From: Tragulus kanchil
Taxonomy: Eukaryota; Chordata; Mammalia; Artiodactyla; Tragulidae
Reading direction: 5' to 3'
DNA: 64,000 bases
NCBI GenBank assembly: GCA_022376925.1
Contig: JAIOJX010000026.1
Location: 252,151,330-252,215,329, forward strand
Part shown: piece by piece, positions 21,186-33,562 of the stretch
Numbering within the stretch: position 1 is the first letter of the stretch
How the letters are laid out: each line of letters begins with the position of its first letter
The notes under the pieces: generated by a model
Told to the model about the DNA's origin: nothing
What the model saw: the letters and a program-made list of their open reading frames with translations, nothing else
The model's database searches: none
Made by a program: the position numbers and the translations under genes

Positions 21186-23237
21186 TGATCATCTTATCTA
21201 TGTGGCATGTGGTCCCCCAGGTCCTCCACTGACATATCTAATATACATCTTGAGGGCCTTCTGTATTCCAGGCACTGGTTTAACTGCTGGCTATGATTTG
21301 GAGGTGAGCAAAGGTGGAATAGTTGACTTTGGTTTCTTCTGTAGTGAGTGCCTTGCCCTAGGTACAATCCCCAGGAGCAGATACCTGCTGAAGACCATGC
21401 CTCTAGCAGAGGAAACAGGAATTTATAATCAGTTAAGGAGACAGGGAGCTGCAAGAGCAGGACCTGGGGGAAAGCCAAAAGACAGGATTCAGGACTTCCC
21501 CAGTGGCCCAGTGCACCAACTCAATTTTATATGAATTGCACTTAATATCACAAGTCAAAATGAAGTTTTAGCACTCATACACAGGTAAGACTCAGTGAAG
21601 AAACCTAGGTAACCATCTTAAGACTTGTACTCTGGTTTTGCAAATATTTAGTATACAGTATTTAATTTAAACACCTGGGTAATACAAATTAAATTTTTCA
21701 TATGGACTCCCTGTTTCACTGGAACCAAATATTCTCAATAATACTAAGATACAACAAACGTCTTTTTCAAAGTTTTTCTAACTGCAAGAGACTTTTCCAC
21801 ATTTCAATACCATTTTTGTTTTTGTAGTATAGGTTCAGCCAAAGGGCATCCTTTCTCAGAGATCTTGATGCACGTTAACTCATTCCCAATAATCGTCAAA
21901 AGTTTTTAAGGCAAAACAATTTACCCCCAAATCGCTGAGAGTAAAATATTTAAGTGCTAGACCCAATTAGGAAAACCTTTGTTTCCCCATCGTTGACTAA
22001 GATCCTTTGAAGTTACTTTTGAAACTTCTTTCAATCGTGAGAATTCAGCTACAACAATGTAAAATTATAAACCTTAAAATGCGCCTGTGCTCAAGATCTA
22101 AATGTTTCAAAATGGATTTTCTTCAGGAAAATATTTAAATTGTAATATTTTCTTCAGGAACAATTTTTTGTCCTACAAGGCAGCAAGCATGACCATCCCA
22201 AGTTCATAGTTAAGAGTTAAGGTCCAGAGAGAAGCCAGGTATCTGAGGTTACACAGTGAAAAAAGGTTAAAACTGATCATCTTATCTATGTGGCATGTGG
22301 TCCCCCAGGTCCTCCACTGACATATCTAATATACATCTTGAGGGCCTTCTGTATTCCAGGCACTGGTTTAACTGCTGGCTATGATTTGGAGGTGAGCAAA
22401 GGTGGAATAGTTGACTTTGGTTTCTTCTGTAGTGAGTGCCTTGCCCTAGGTACAATCCCCAGGAGCAGATACCTGCTGAAGACCATGCCTCTAGCAGAGG
22501 AAACAGGAATTTATAATCAGTTAAGGGAGACAGGGAGCTGCAAGAGCAGGACCTGGGGGAAAGCCAAAAGACAGGATTCAGGACTTCCCCAGTGGCCCAG
22601 TGCACCAACTCAATTTTATATGAATTGCACTTAATATCACAAGTCAAAATGAAGTTTTAGCACTCATACACAGGTAAGACTCAGTGAAGAAACCTAGGTA
22701 ACCATCTTAAGACTTGTACTCTGGTTTTGCAAATATTTAGTATACAGTATTTAATTTAAACACCTGGGTAATACAAATTAAATTTTTCATATGGACTCCC
22801 TGTTTCACTGGAACCAAATATTCTCAATAATACTAAGATACAACAAACGTCTTTTTCAAAGTTTTTCTAACTGCAAGAGACTTTTCCACATTTCAATACC
22901 ATTTTTGTTTTTGTAGTATAGGTTCAGCCAAAGGGCATCCTTTCTCAGAGATCTTGATGCACGTTAACTCATTCCCAATAATCGTCAAAAGTTTTTAAGG
23001 CAAAACAATTTACCCCCAAATCGCTGAGAGTAAAATATTTAAGTGCTAGACCCAATTAGGAAAACCTTTGTTTCCCCATCGTTGACTAAGATCCTTTGAA
23101 GTTACTTTTGAAACTTCTTTCAATCGTGAGAATTCAGCTACAACAATGTAAAATTATAAACCTTAAAATGCGCCTGTGCTCAAGATCTAAATGTTTCAAA
23201 ATGGATTTTTCTTCAGGAAAATATTTAAATTGTAATA
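21080..23237 (+). repeat. Tandem duplication 4 (unit about 1.09 kb)
   Basis: 21080-22147 recurs at 22171-23237. Differences include gagaggggaagcc against gagagaagcc and single homopolymer bases. The joint 22148-22170 is partly a corrupted repeat of the end of the unit (ttttcttcaggaa). The first unit begins inside the MIR, so part of that MIR is repeated at 22171. Confidence 0.93.
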
Positions 23238-25257
23238 GTAATCCAACCCAAACTCTATCACTTCAAAACTGGGAAAGAACTGAACATTTATCCTCCAGCA
23301 CACAAGCAGGATCATTTTTCTTCATTTGAGCATCACACACAAAAAGGCTCTAGTCATACGTACTTACAGATATGTACATATTCCAAATTAAGAAACAACA
23401 AATAAAAACTACATCTTTTGAAGGAACACTGGGTGAGAGGCGTAAAGGAAGTAGCATGAAGGCCTGTACTATCATATGTGAAGAAAAAAGCTATAGTCAT
23501 TGCTCTGTGAGAAAAGCAGATCCTTCACGGGTGCTGTGTTGATGGTCTGGAGGGGTGGGATAGGGGGGGTATACATATGACTAATCTGAGAACATATATA
23601 TCTGTAAACAACAAAACTCTGTAAAAGTTAAAAGTAAAATCAAAGTTAAAAAAAAAATTACATCTTTTAAAAAACTACTGTATTTCCCACAATTCCTCCA
23701 ACAATCACTTTGAAGCATATGTTGATCTGTTTCAGATCTATTTTGACAGAAGAATGAAAGAAATTACAGGAAGAGTACATTAGAATGACTTGGGAAATAC
23801 ACTTTGATATCTACTCTAAAGGTACACTAGGGATGTGGGTATTTCACTTACTTTAGAATATCACCTAAAATTCTCTGCCTAGTTTAGTGAATCTTCCCAG
23901 ATCTCATCAGGTGAATTCCCTCTAAGACAGAACAAGGATGTCCTTAGCTTTAATAACTACAGAAAAGTGGTACTTCAATCAAAAATCTTTTTTTCAGATA
24001 ACTTAGAATCAAAAAGGAAACCTAAATCTCTATGTTGATATCATTCCTCCAAGATTCATTAAGTGCCTGTAAGATTTTGGAGAAGGTTTCACAGAATGGA
24101 AGCAATTGTTCTTGTCTGTTATAAGTTGGTCTTAGAATAAAACATCATCGTTTGATTTCCCAATTAGGAAAACCTTTGTTTCCCATCGTTGACTAAGATC
24201 CTTTGAAGTTACTTTTGAAACTTCTTTCAATCGTGAGAATTCAGCTACAACAATGTAAAATTATAAACCTTAAAATGCGCCTGTGCTCAAGATCTAAATG
24301 TTTCAAAATGGATTTTTCTTCAGGAAAATATTTAAATTGTAATAGTAATCCAACCCAAACTCTATCACTTCAAAACTGGGAAAGAACTGAACATTTATCC
24401 TCCAGCACACAAGCAGGATCATTTTTCTTCATTTGAGCATCACACACAAAAAGGCTCTAGTCATACGTACTTACAGATATGTACATATTCCAAATTAAGA
24501 AACAACAAATAAAAACTACATCTTTTGAAGGAACACTGGGTGAGAGGCGTAAAGGAAGTAGCATGAAGGCCTGTACTATCATATGTGAAGAAAAAAGCTA
24601 TAGTCATTGCTCTGTGAGAAAAGCAGATCCTTCACGGGTGCTGTGTTGATGGTCTGGAGGGGTGGGATAGGGGGGGTATACATATGACTAATCTGAGAAC
24701 ATATATATCTGTAAACAACAAAACTCTGTAAAAGTTAAAAGTAAAATCAAAGTTAAAAAAAAAATTACATCTTTTAAAAAACTACTGTATTTCCCACAAT
24801 TCCTCCAACAATCACTTTGAAGCATATGTTGATCTGTTTCAGATCTATTTTGACAGAAGAATGAAAGAAATTACAGGAAGAGTACATTAGAATGACTTGG
24901 GAAATACACTTTGATATCTACTCTAAAGGTACACTAGGGATGTGGGTATTTCACTTACTTTAGAATATCACCTAAAATTCTCTGCCTAGTTTAGTGAATC
25001 TTCCCAGATCTCATCAGGTGAATTCCCTCTAAGACAGAACAAGGATGTCCTTAGCTTTAATAACTACAGAAAAGTGGTACTTCAATCAAAAATCTTTTTT
25101 TCAGATAACTTAGAATCAAAAAGGAAACCTAAATCTCTCTATGTTGATATCATTCATCCAAGATTCATTAAGTGCCTGTAAGATTTTGGAGAAGGTTTCA
25201 CAGAATGGAAGCAATTGTTCTTGTCTGTTATAAGTTGGTCTTAGAATAAAACATCAT
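23051..25257 (+). repeat. Tandem duplication 5 (unit about 1.1 kb), overlaps duplication 4
   Basis: 23051-24148 recurs at 24159-25257, with 10 bases of joint. The 23051-23237 part is therefore present three times (21962, 23051, 24159). Differences are homopolymer length and a few bases near the end (cattcctcc against cattcatcc). Confidence 0.93.
23411..23668 (+). mobile_element. L1 3' tail with TSD, repeated at +1107
   Basis: The insert starts at about 23420 ('gaaggaacactgggtgagag') and carries the same 'gtctggaggggtgggatag', 'catatgactaatctgagaac' and 'caacaaaactctgtaaaag' run as the other tails. acatctttt borders it at 23411-23419 and 23660-23668. The second copy comes from duplication 5. 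Confidence 0.82.
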
Positions 25258-25365
25258 AAAACAATATATTAAAAGAAAAAAAAATCACAATTAAATTAGG
25301 TAGGGAGCTTAGTGTAAGAACGGATTCATGAAAAGGAAATCTGTTAATCTGCCGTGATATTAAAA

Positions 25366-26610
25366 GGTTAAAGTCAAAACTACAATGAGATACAATCAAA
25401 ACTACAATGAGATATCACTTCATACCAGTCAGAATGTCCACCATTAAAAAATCTACAGATAATAAATGCTGGAGAGGGGGGTGGATAAAAGGGAACACTC
25501 CTGCATTGCTGGTGGGAATGTAAATTGAGACAACCACTATGGAAGACAGTATGGAGATTCCCTAAAAAACTACAAATAGAAGCACCATATGACCCAGCAA
25601 TCCCACTATTAGGCATATACTCTGATGAAATCAAAATTGAAAGAGGCACCTGTACCCCAATGTTCATTGCAGCACTCTATACAATAGCTAGAACATGGAA
25701 GCTACCTAGATGTCCATCGACAAATGAATAGATACAGAAGCTATGGTACATATATACAATGGAATATTTGTCAGCCATAAAAATAAATGCGGGGGCTTCC
25801 CTGGTGGTCCAGTGGTTAAGGACACCGCCTTGCAGTGAAAGGGACACCGGTTCGAGCCCTGGTCTGGGGAGATCCCACGTGCTGTGGAGTGGCTGGACTG
25901 ATGTGTCCAACTACCTAGCCGGAGCTCTGAGCCGGTGCTCTGCGACAACAGAGGCCGCCGCGATGGGAGGCCCACACGGGTCAAAGAATAAAGATGGATG
26001 AAAATGGACAAATGAAAGACCAATAGAAGTAGCCCGCCTGCTCCCCTCCCTCCCCACCTAAATAAATAAATAAATAAATCTTTTTTTAAAAAATAAATAA
26101 ATAAATGCGGAAGAATCAGTCCTAATGAGATGGATGAATCTAGAACCTATTATACAAAGTGAAGTAAGTCAAAAAGAAAAGGACAAATACAGTATCCTAA
26201 CGCATATATATGGAATCTAGTAAGATGCTATCGATAAATGCACACGTAGGGCAGCGATGGAGAAAGAGACAGAGAACAGACCTATGGACATTGTGAGGAG
26301 CAAAGATCGGACAAGAGGTATAAAAAGAGCAACATGGAAACCTACACTATCATATGTAATTGAGATAATCACTGTGTTTAAACGGTAAGACTAAAGGAAC
26401 CTACATGGGGACTAAGCGTCAGTCTGGGTAGGTGGGAAGGGGGAAAAGGGAGAGAGGGCTCAGGGATATACCTATGACTGTCTGGGGATTATGTATACCT
26501 GAAACAAGAAAACTGTACAAACATATAACAGTAACCTCACTGTACACCTGAAGCTAATGCAACATTGTAAAACAAATATACCACAATAAAACAAAAAAAA
26601 GTTAAGGAAA
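25366..26610 (+). mobile_element. L1 3' part (ORF2 C-terminus and 3' UTR)
   Basis: Plus-strand translation shows the L1 ORF2 C-terminal pattern at 25570-25730 ([11 protein letters not shown], then [17 protein letters not shown]). The 3' UTR extends to about 26600. A family B SINE interrupts it at 25781-26110. It is inactive, lacking the reverse transcriptase and endonuclease regions. Confidence 0.88.
25781..26110 (+). mobile_element. Family B SINE, long form, inside L1
   Basis: aaataaatgcgg occurs at 25781-25792 and 26099-26110. The GC-rich extension (gaccaatagaagtagcccgc) and an (AAAT)n tail are present. An internal deletion removes the gcgcatgcgc block. Confidence 0.9.
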
Positions 26611-27064
26611 CAAAAATTTCAACAAATCACTAAAAAGAATCTTATTCATCAGTCTATTTTAATCCACCTATCTATGACAAAGGAGGCAACACTATACAAT
26701 GGAGAAAAGACAGTGTCTTCAGTAAGCGGTGCTAGGAAAACTGGCCAGCTACATAGAAAGAATGAAATTAGAACACTCTCTAACACCACAGACAAAAATA
26801 ACCTCAAAATGGAATAAAGACCTAAAAGTAAGGCCAGAGAGTAAAGAAAACATAGGCAGAACACTCGGACATAAGTAAAAGCAGGATCTTTTTGACCCAC
26901 CTCTTAGAATAATGATAAACAAAAATAAACAAATGGGACAAAATTAAACTCCAAAGCTTTTGGACAGCAAAGGAAACCATAAATAAGATGAAAAGACAAC
27001 CCTCAAAATGGGAGAAAATATTTGCAAACAAAGCAACTGATAAAGGATTAATCTCCAAAATATA

Positions 27065-27255
27065 TAATCAAGGGACTTCCCTGGTGGTTGAGTGGCTAAG
27101 ACTTCCACTCTCCCCATGCAGGGGTTCCCAGTTCAATTCATAGTCAGGGACCTAGACTCCACATGGTGCAAGTAAAAGACCCTGCAAGGTGCAACATGTG
27201 GCATGCCACAACGAAGACCCAGCTCAGCCAAAGAAGTATTTTAAAAAACACACAA
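27065..27255 (+). mobile_element. tRNA-derived SINE (CHR/SINE2 type)
   Basis: Starts gggacttccctggtggttga, has 'ttcaattcatagtcaggga', and ends 'gacccagctcagccaaagaag' plus A-rich tail. It interrupts the L1. Confidence 0.82.
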
Positions 27256-27344
27256 ACAGCTCATACAGCATCAAAAAATGGGCGGAAGACCTAAATAGAC
27301 ATTATCCAAAGAAGACATATAGACAGTCAATGAGCACATGACAA

Positions 27345-27532
27345 AGTCAGTCGCCCAGTCATGTTCAATTTTTTGTGACCCGATAGACTGTAGCCCGCCA
27401 GACTCCACTGTCCATGGGAACTCTGTAGGCAAGAATACTTGAGTGCCATGCCCTCCTTCAGGGTGTATCTTCAAACCCAAGTCTCCTGGATTGCAGGCAG
27501 ATTCTTTACAATCTGAGACACCAGGGAAACCC
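27345..27532 (-). mobile_element. Bov-tA SINE, reverse
   Basis: Reverse Bov-tA: 'gtcagtcgcccagtcatgttc' at the left, 'tgtccatgggaactctgtagg', and the tRNA-like head at the right ('acaccagggaaaccc'). Confidence 0.85.
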
Positions 27533-27921
27533 TTGCAAATCAAAACTACAATGAGGTACCACCTCACACCCATCAGAATGGCCATCACCAAAAAGATCTA
27601 CAAACAATAAATGCTGAAGAGGATGTACAGAAAAAGGAACCCTCCTACACTGTTGGGGGGAATGTAAATTTGTATAGTCACCATGGAGAATGGAGAACAG
27701 TATAGAGGTTCCTTAAAAAACTGAAAAAAAAAAAAAAAGAACTACAATATGACTCAACAATCCCACCACTGGATATATACTCTGATAGAACCATAACTCA
27801 AAAAGACACATGCACCCTAATGTTCACTGTAGTACTATTTAAAATAGCCAGGACATGGAAGCAACCTAAATGTCCATTAACAGAGGAATGGATAAAAAAA
27901 GTAGTAGCATACATACACATA

Positions 27922-27925
27922 CGCG

Positions 27926-27988
<63 letters not shown>
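27922..27988 (+). repeat. Compound (CG)n(CA)n microsatellite
   Basis: A run of CG dinucleotides passes directly into about 26 CA units. It lies at the position where L1 ORF2 sequence would otherwise continue (after 'gcatacatacacata'). Confidence 0.95.
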
Positions 27989-27989
<1 letters not shown>

Positions 27990-28541
27990 GGAGTATTACT
28001 CAGCCATAAAAAATGAAATTGGATCGTTTGTAGAAACATGGATGGACTTAGAGACTGGCATACAGAGTGAAGGAGGAAAAAAATATATATATATTCATGT
28101 ATTTACATGTGGAACCTAGAAAAAGGTATAGATGATCTTATTTGCAAAGCAGATACAGAGACACAGACACAGAGATGAAACATATGGACACCAAGGGCGG
28201 TATGGGGTGGTGTGGCAGGGGCGCTGGGGGTGGAGCAGAGGGAGGGTAGGATGAACGGGGAGATTAGGCTTGACATATATACACTACTGACAGTATGTAT
28301 ACAATAGATAACTAATGAAAACCTACTGTATGGCTAAGGTAACCCTCCTCAGTGCTCTGTGATAGCCTAAATGAGAAGGAATTTCAAAAAAGAAGGGATA
28401 CACATGTACATATGGCTGATTCACTTTGCTGTATAGTAGAAACTAACACAACATTGTAAAGCAACTACTCTCCAATCTTAAGCAAATCTTCATTTCAAGG
28501 CCTACTACATTCCAAGCACTGTAAATAAAACAGACCTAGGA

Positions 28542-28637
28542 CTTCCCTGTTAGTTCAGTGGGTAAGGACACTGCCTTGCAGTGCAAGGGGCGCCGGTTTA
28601 ATCCTTGGCCTGGGAAGATCCCACCTGCCGCCAGATC
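28542..28637 (+). mobile_element. Family B SINE, truncated to about 95 bp, repeated at +1155
   Basis: Only the tRNA-like head survives (acttccctgttagttcagtg to 'gggaagatcccacctgccgcc'). It then passes into unrelated sequence. The copy at 29697-29792 belongs to duplication 6. Confidence 0.82.
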
Positions 28638-29121
28638 CTGACCCTGCGCTATAGAGCTTACAATTTAACAGGAAAAATACCATTAAACACAATCCATATA
28701 AATAATTGTAATAAAACTTGTGATACTTCACTAAGACCTATGAAAGAAACATAAAGTGTCTTTGTAACTCAAAGACTATATCAAAATACTTCAGACTGAT
28801 GCAGGAAGTTAAGAGCAGGGGGAAGCTCATCTGAAGTGGGTTTTTTTTTTTTCAAACGTGGTATCTGAAGAATGATTAAGAGTGAACCAGATAGAGGATC
28901 CACATATAAAACCTTCAGAAAAATCCTAGACACACTGAGGGAGTGAAAGGAGGCCAGGGCGGTAAGTGAATGCATGAGGCAGGGAAACAATATGTAAGGT
29001 ACCTACAGGCTGTGTGTTTGAAACCTGGCATTTTATCTTACCTTAATCCTATTTTAATATGCCACTGATGGATTTGAAATAGGGGAATGCCAAAGCTATC
29101 TCTGCAGGCAGACCGAGCTGT

Positions 29122-29255
29122 CACAGTGTAGTATTTTTTGTGCGTGTGTAATTTTTTTTTTTAAACATTTTACTTTTAACTTTTACGGAGTTTTGTTGTT
29201 TACAGATATGCATGTTCCCAGATTAGTCATATGTATATTCCCACAGTGCAGTATT
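29122..29255 (-). mobile_element. Short L1 3' tail, reverse, with TSD
   Basis: Poly-T at 29151-29162 is followed by the reverse of 'caacaaaactc(c)gtaaaagtt'. cacagtgtagtatt (29122-29135) and cacagtgcagtatt (29242-29255) flank it. Repeated at 30277-30410 in duplication 6. Confidence 0.82.
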
Positions 29256-30628
29256 AATAACCAGTCACCTTCGACCACTGCACAGCTCAAGTGTGACCAG
29301 TACAAACTGACATGGGATATAGCATGCAAACCAGATCTCAAAGACTTCATACCAAACTACAGTAAAATATCTTAATTTTATTGATTATCAATTATTGAAA
29401 TATTTTAGCTATCTTGAGTGAGATACAATACTAAAATGAATTTTATCTGCTGAAAATTGTTGAATTCTGCATGACTAACTGAAAACCTACTGTATGGTTT
29501 CCCTCAGTGCTCTGTGATAGCCTAAATGAGAAGGAATTTCAAAAAAGAAGGGATACACATGTACATATGGCTGATTCACTTTGCTGTATAGTAGAAACTA
29601 ACACAACATTGTAAAGCAACTACTCTCCAATCTTAAGCAAATCTTCATTTCAAGGCCTACTACATTCCAAGCACTGTAAATAAAACAGACCTAGGACTTC
29701 CCTGTTAGTTCAGTGGGTAAGGACACTGCCTTGCAGTGCAAGGGGCGCCGGTTTAATCCTTGGCCTGGGAAGATCCCACCTGCCGCCAGATCCTGACCCT
29801 GCGCTATAGAGCTTACAATTTAACAGGAAAAATACCATTAAACACAATCCATATAAATAATTGTAATAAAACTTGTGATACTTCACTAAGACCTATGAAA
29901 GAAACATAAAGTGTCTTTGTAACTCAAAGACTATATCAAAATACTTCAGACTGATGCAGGAAGTTAAGAGCAGGGGGAAGCTCATCTGAAGTGGGTTTTT
30001 TTTTTTTCAAACGTGGTATCTGAAGAATGATTAAGAGTGAACCAGATAGAGGATCCACATATAAAACCTTCAGAAAAATCCTAGACACACTGAGGGAGTG
30101 AAAGGAGGCCAGGGCGGTAAGTGAATGCATGAGGCAGGGAAACAATATGTAAGGTACCTACAGGCTGTGTGTTTGAAACCTGGCATTTTATCTTACCTTA
30201 ATCCTATTTTAATATGCCACTGATGGATTTGAAATAGGGGAATGCCAAAGCTATCTCTGCAGGCAGACCGAGCTGTCACAGTGTAGTATTTTTTGTGCGT
30301 GTGTAATTTTTTTTTTTAAACATTTTACTTTTAACTTTTACGGAGTTTTGTTGTTTACAGATATGCATGTTCCCAGATTAGTCATATGTATATTCCCACA
30401 GTGCAGTATTAATAACCAGTCACCTTCGACCACTGCACAGCTCAAGTGTGACCAGTACAAACTGACATGGGATATAGCATGCAAACCAGATCTCAAAGAC
30501 TTCATACCAAACTACAGTAAAATATCTTAATTTTATTGATTATCAATTATTGAAATATTTTAGCTATCTTGAGTGAGATACAATACTAAAATGAATTTTA
30601 TCTGCTGAAAATTGTTGAATTTGCACAT

Positions 30629-31196
30629 GTAGCTCATACTGTATCACTGTAGGACAGCACTGGTCTGGCACTAAGACTGGAGAAGCCAAAAGTGGAACTT
30701 CCATCCTAACAGAGAAGGCGGAAATAAAAGACAGCTTCCAAATTCAGTGTATTAATTTAAAGCCAAGCATCTATATTCGAGAGTTCTTACTCTTTTGCTA
30801 AAAACTATCACCAAATGCTTTATAAGGTGATCTGTTGAAAAATTAAATTAGTACACAGAAAAAGGAACTTTCTGTATCCAATTTTTCAATTTCACATTTC
30901 TATTAGAATAAAAATATATGATATTTCAAAAAGCAGAGTGAAAACAATAGGGTTAAGGCCTCTACATTGCCACACTCAAGGAATCCAGATCTACTGCATC
31001 AAGTTGTGTCAGCCCCCATGTATTTTTCCAAAGAACCTGATTCCCCCCCACCCCCAAATATCTGTGATTTCATTTTGATAAAAAAAAAATAAAAATGGAA
31101 GAATGATTCCATGAAGGGAATCAATTAAAAGATCTTATTGTTTTACTAATGATGAAATGAAAATGAGTAAAAGAACACAAAGTCATATATAAATTG
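30629..31196. other. WDSUB1 intron, nothing recognised
   Basis: Single-copy AT-rich sequence between duplications 6 and 7. Confidence 0.45.
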
Positions 31197-31238
31197 TGAG
31201 TAGGAATTACTAGTGGTTACAAGAGTAAAACAACTAAC

Positions 31239-31423
31239 CAGAAATTGGTTGTGAAGAAAAGTCGCAGCAGGTAATTCCAAGATCATGTGCTTTCTCAGTA
31301 TGCAGACACCTCATTTTGTCATCCCATATTGTTAAGTCTCCACACGACGAGCCAGTGACAAAGAGGTTCCCGTTAGGAGAAAATGCACAGGCCGTTAAGG
31401 AGCCATCCTTAATACTAGCAGAT
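31239..31423 (-). CDS. WDSUB1: WDSUB1 coding exon 3 (WD repeat 4, start of 5)
   Basis: Minus strand. Acceptor ttgatttcag lies just before 31423, and donor gttag follows 31239. The 185-nt exon encodes [18 protein letters not shown], then [18 protein letters not shown], then [19 protein letters not shown] and [19 protein letters not shown] is the WD signature. It follows the 35515-35932 exon in frame: two bases of an arginine codon are carried over and completed by the first base here. One base is carried to the exon at 19251-19343. The GSSCGD spelling agrees with the known mammalian protein, so this copy, not 32299-32480, looks like the correct sequence. Confidence 0.95.
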
Positions 31424-32298
31424 CTGAAATCAAAGCAGAAGAAAAGTAAATCTTCATTCCTGATCATGTTTTACTTTAAATTACAATCTCTAATAGTAGC
31501 TTGATACATTAAAAAAAAAAAAAAGATAAATAGCTATCACAGAACTTGAGACAAAGGGCAGTAGATGCCGAGAAAAATAAAATCTCTTTTATACGCTATA
31601 AACTGAGATATGCTTGCTAAGAGTAGGAGGATTTAAACATTATCCTAACCAAATCACAGTCTACATATCTCCTTTCTCTTTCATATGGCAAGACAGTAAG
31701 AGCACGTTAAAAGCTACCAAGTTTAACAAAAATAGTGTATATCAACTATAGTCACATTTTTTAAAGATATAACTTTTTTATTGAAGAATACGTTATTGGG
31801 GTGAAAAGCACTTCCAACTTTTATATTAAAATCACCTAGAAACAACAGTAAGGACTTGCATCTCACCTTCAGTTATACATTCATTATGTAAAGAAAATGC
31901 TGTGAACAACTTAAAACTATCTAGGGAATACTGGGAAGCACTGGGCTAACAATGATTCATTGTTTCCTCAAATGGAAAAAATTACCTGGTAAAAATCCAA
32001 GTAGAATACATCTACTTCAAGATAATTCATGAAGTAACCTATCCAGTGTATAATCAATCACAGTGCATCATTTTTACAGCATTAATTACACATACTACAG
32101 AAACATTAGGGAGACAGAATTTATCAACTAATAAATGAAAACAAAGTTTTTGGCTGACAGCTGTATTTTATTCACATAAAACTTAAAGGTATTTAATCTT
32201 CTCTGTGCTCACTTTAAACTGTTTTCATCAACTAATAAATGAAACACAAACGTTTCTGAGTAGGAATTACTAGTGGTTACAAGAGTAAAACAACTAAC

Positions 32299-32480
32299 CA
32301 GAAATTGGTTGTGAAGAAAAGTCGCAGCAGGTAATTCCAAGATCATGTGCTTTCTCAGTATGCAGACACCTCATTTTGTCATCCCATATTGTTAAGTCTC
32401 CACACGAGCCAGTGACAAAGAGGTTCCCGTTAGGAGAAAATGCACAGGCCGTTAAGGAGCCATCCTTAATACTAGCAGAT
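32299..32480 (-). CDS. WDSUB1: Second copy of WDSUB1 exon 3, 3 bp shorter
   Basis: Identical to 31239-31423 except for loss of one codon (GSSCGD becomes GSCGD). Both splice sites are intact. If both exons were real and spliced in tandem, 182 or 185 nt would shift the frame, and a full WD blade would not be added. It lies in duplication 7 and is probably an assembly copy. Keep one of the two in a gene model. Confidence 0.85.
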
Positions 32481-33281
32481 CTGAAATCAAAGCAGAAGAA
32501 AAGTAAATCTTCATTCCTGATCATGTTTTACTTTAAATTACAATCTCTAATAGTAGCTTGATACATTAAAAAAAAAAAAAAGATAAATAGCTATCACAGA
32601 ACTTGAGACAAAGGGCAGTAGATGCCGAGAAAAATAAAATCTCTTTTATACGCTATAAACTGAGATATGCTTGCTAAGAGTAGGAGGATTTAAACATTAT
32701 CCTAACCAAATCACAGTCTACATATCTCCTTTCTCTTTCATATGGCAAGACAGTAAGAGCACGTTAAAAGCTACCAAGTTTAACAAAAATAGTGTATATC
32801 AACTATAGTCACATTTTTTAAAGATATAACTTTTTTATTGAAGAATACGTTATTGGGGTGAAAAGCACTTCCAACTTTTATATTAAAATCACCTAGAAAC
32901 AACAGTAAGGACTTGCATCTCACCTTCAGTTATACATTCATTATGTAAAGAAAATGCTGTGAACAACTTAAAACTATCTAGGGAATACTGGGAAGCACTG
33001 GGCTAACAATGATTCATTGTTTCCTCAAATGGAAAAAATTACCTGGTAAAAATCCAAGTAGAATACATCTACTTCAAGATAATTCATGAAGTAACCTATC
33101 CAGTGTATAATCAATCACAGTGCATCATTTTTACAGCATTAATTACACATACTACAGAAACATTAGGGAGACAGAATTTATCAACTAATAAATGAAAACA
33201 AAGTTTTTGGCTGACAGCTGTATTTTATTCACATAAAACTTAAAGGTATTTAATCTTCTCTGTGCTCACTTTAAACTGTTT

Positions 33282-33562
33282 ATTAACGCCACTTAAAACA
33301 TACTTTTTTTAACCCAAAGACCAAAATATAAATGAGCAACAGCTGCTTACCGCTATCACGTTATTCTGAGTGCTGCTGGGGTTAGGGAGAGGGGAAGGCA
33401 CATTTTAACTGGTAATACTTAAAAGTTTACAGTTTTTAATATCATTGTCACTGGACACCATAAATTTGTTAAAATATTTAATGTTATATATATATATTTC
33501 ACCATATTATTAAGTACATACAAGTACATGGTTTTAATACTGGTGAGTTGTAACACAGCATT
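33282..33562. other. WDSUB1 intron, nothing recognised
   Basis: Short single-copy stretch with a small (AT)n tract near 33486. Confidence 0.45.

Larger units (their letters stand above)
26640..28490 (+). mobile_element. Second L1 3' fragment with two nested SINEs and a CA repeat
   Basis: L1 ORF2 end runs at 26680-27064, 27256-27345 and 27533-28060 (IARTWKQPKCPLTEEWIKK at 27840-27900), followed by a 3' UTR to about 28485. Interruptions are a CHR/SINE2-type SINE at 27065-27255, a reversed Bov-tA at 27345-27532 and a dinucleotide tract at 27922-27988. It overlaps in L1 consensus position with the fragment at 25366-26610, so these are two separate insertions in the same direction. Confidence 0.82.
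28311..30628 (+). repeat. Tandem duplication 6 (unit about 1.16 kb)
   Basis: 28311-29473 recurs at 29474-30628, with an 8-base difference near the start (ggctaaggtaaccctcctcag against ggtttccctcag). The unit takes in the 3' end of the L1, a truncated family B SINE (28542-28637; 29697-29792) and an L1 tail (29122-29255). Confidence 0.93.
31197..33281 (+). repeat. Tandem duplication 7 (unit about 1.06 kb) carrying WDSUB1 exon 3
   Basis: 31197-32224 recurs at 32257-33281. The offset is 1060 at the start and 1057 afterwards because the second copy lacks three bases (cacacgacgagcc against cacacgagcc) inside the exon. The joint 32225-32256 is a garbled echo of the sequence near 32122. Confidence 0.95.

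Noticed and set aside
27935..27987. CRISPR-like or satellite array
   Set aside because: It is a simple dinucleotide tract without spaced repeats; no CRISPR arrays exist in this window.
27820..28119. 99-codon ORF with a His-Thr run
   Set aside because: L1 ORF2 C-terminal remnant continuing into a CA microsatellite.
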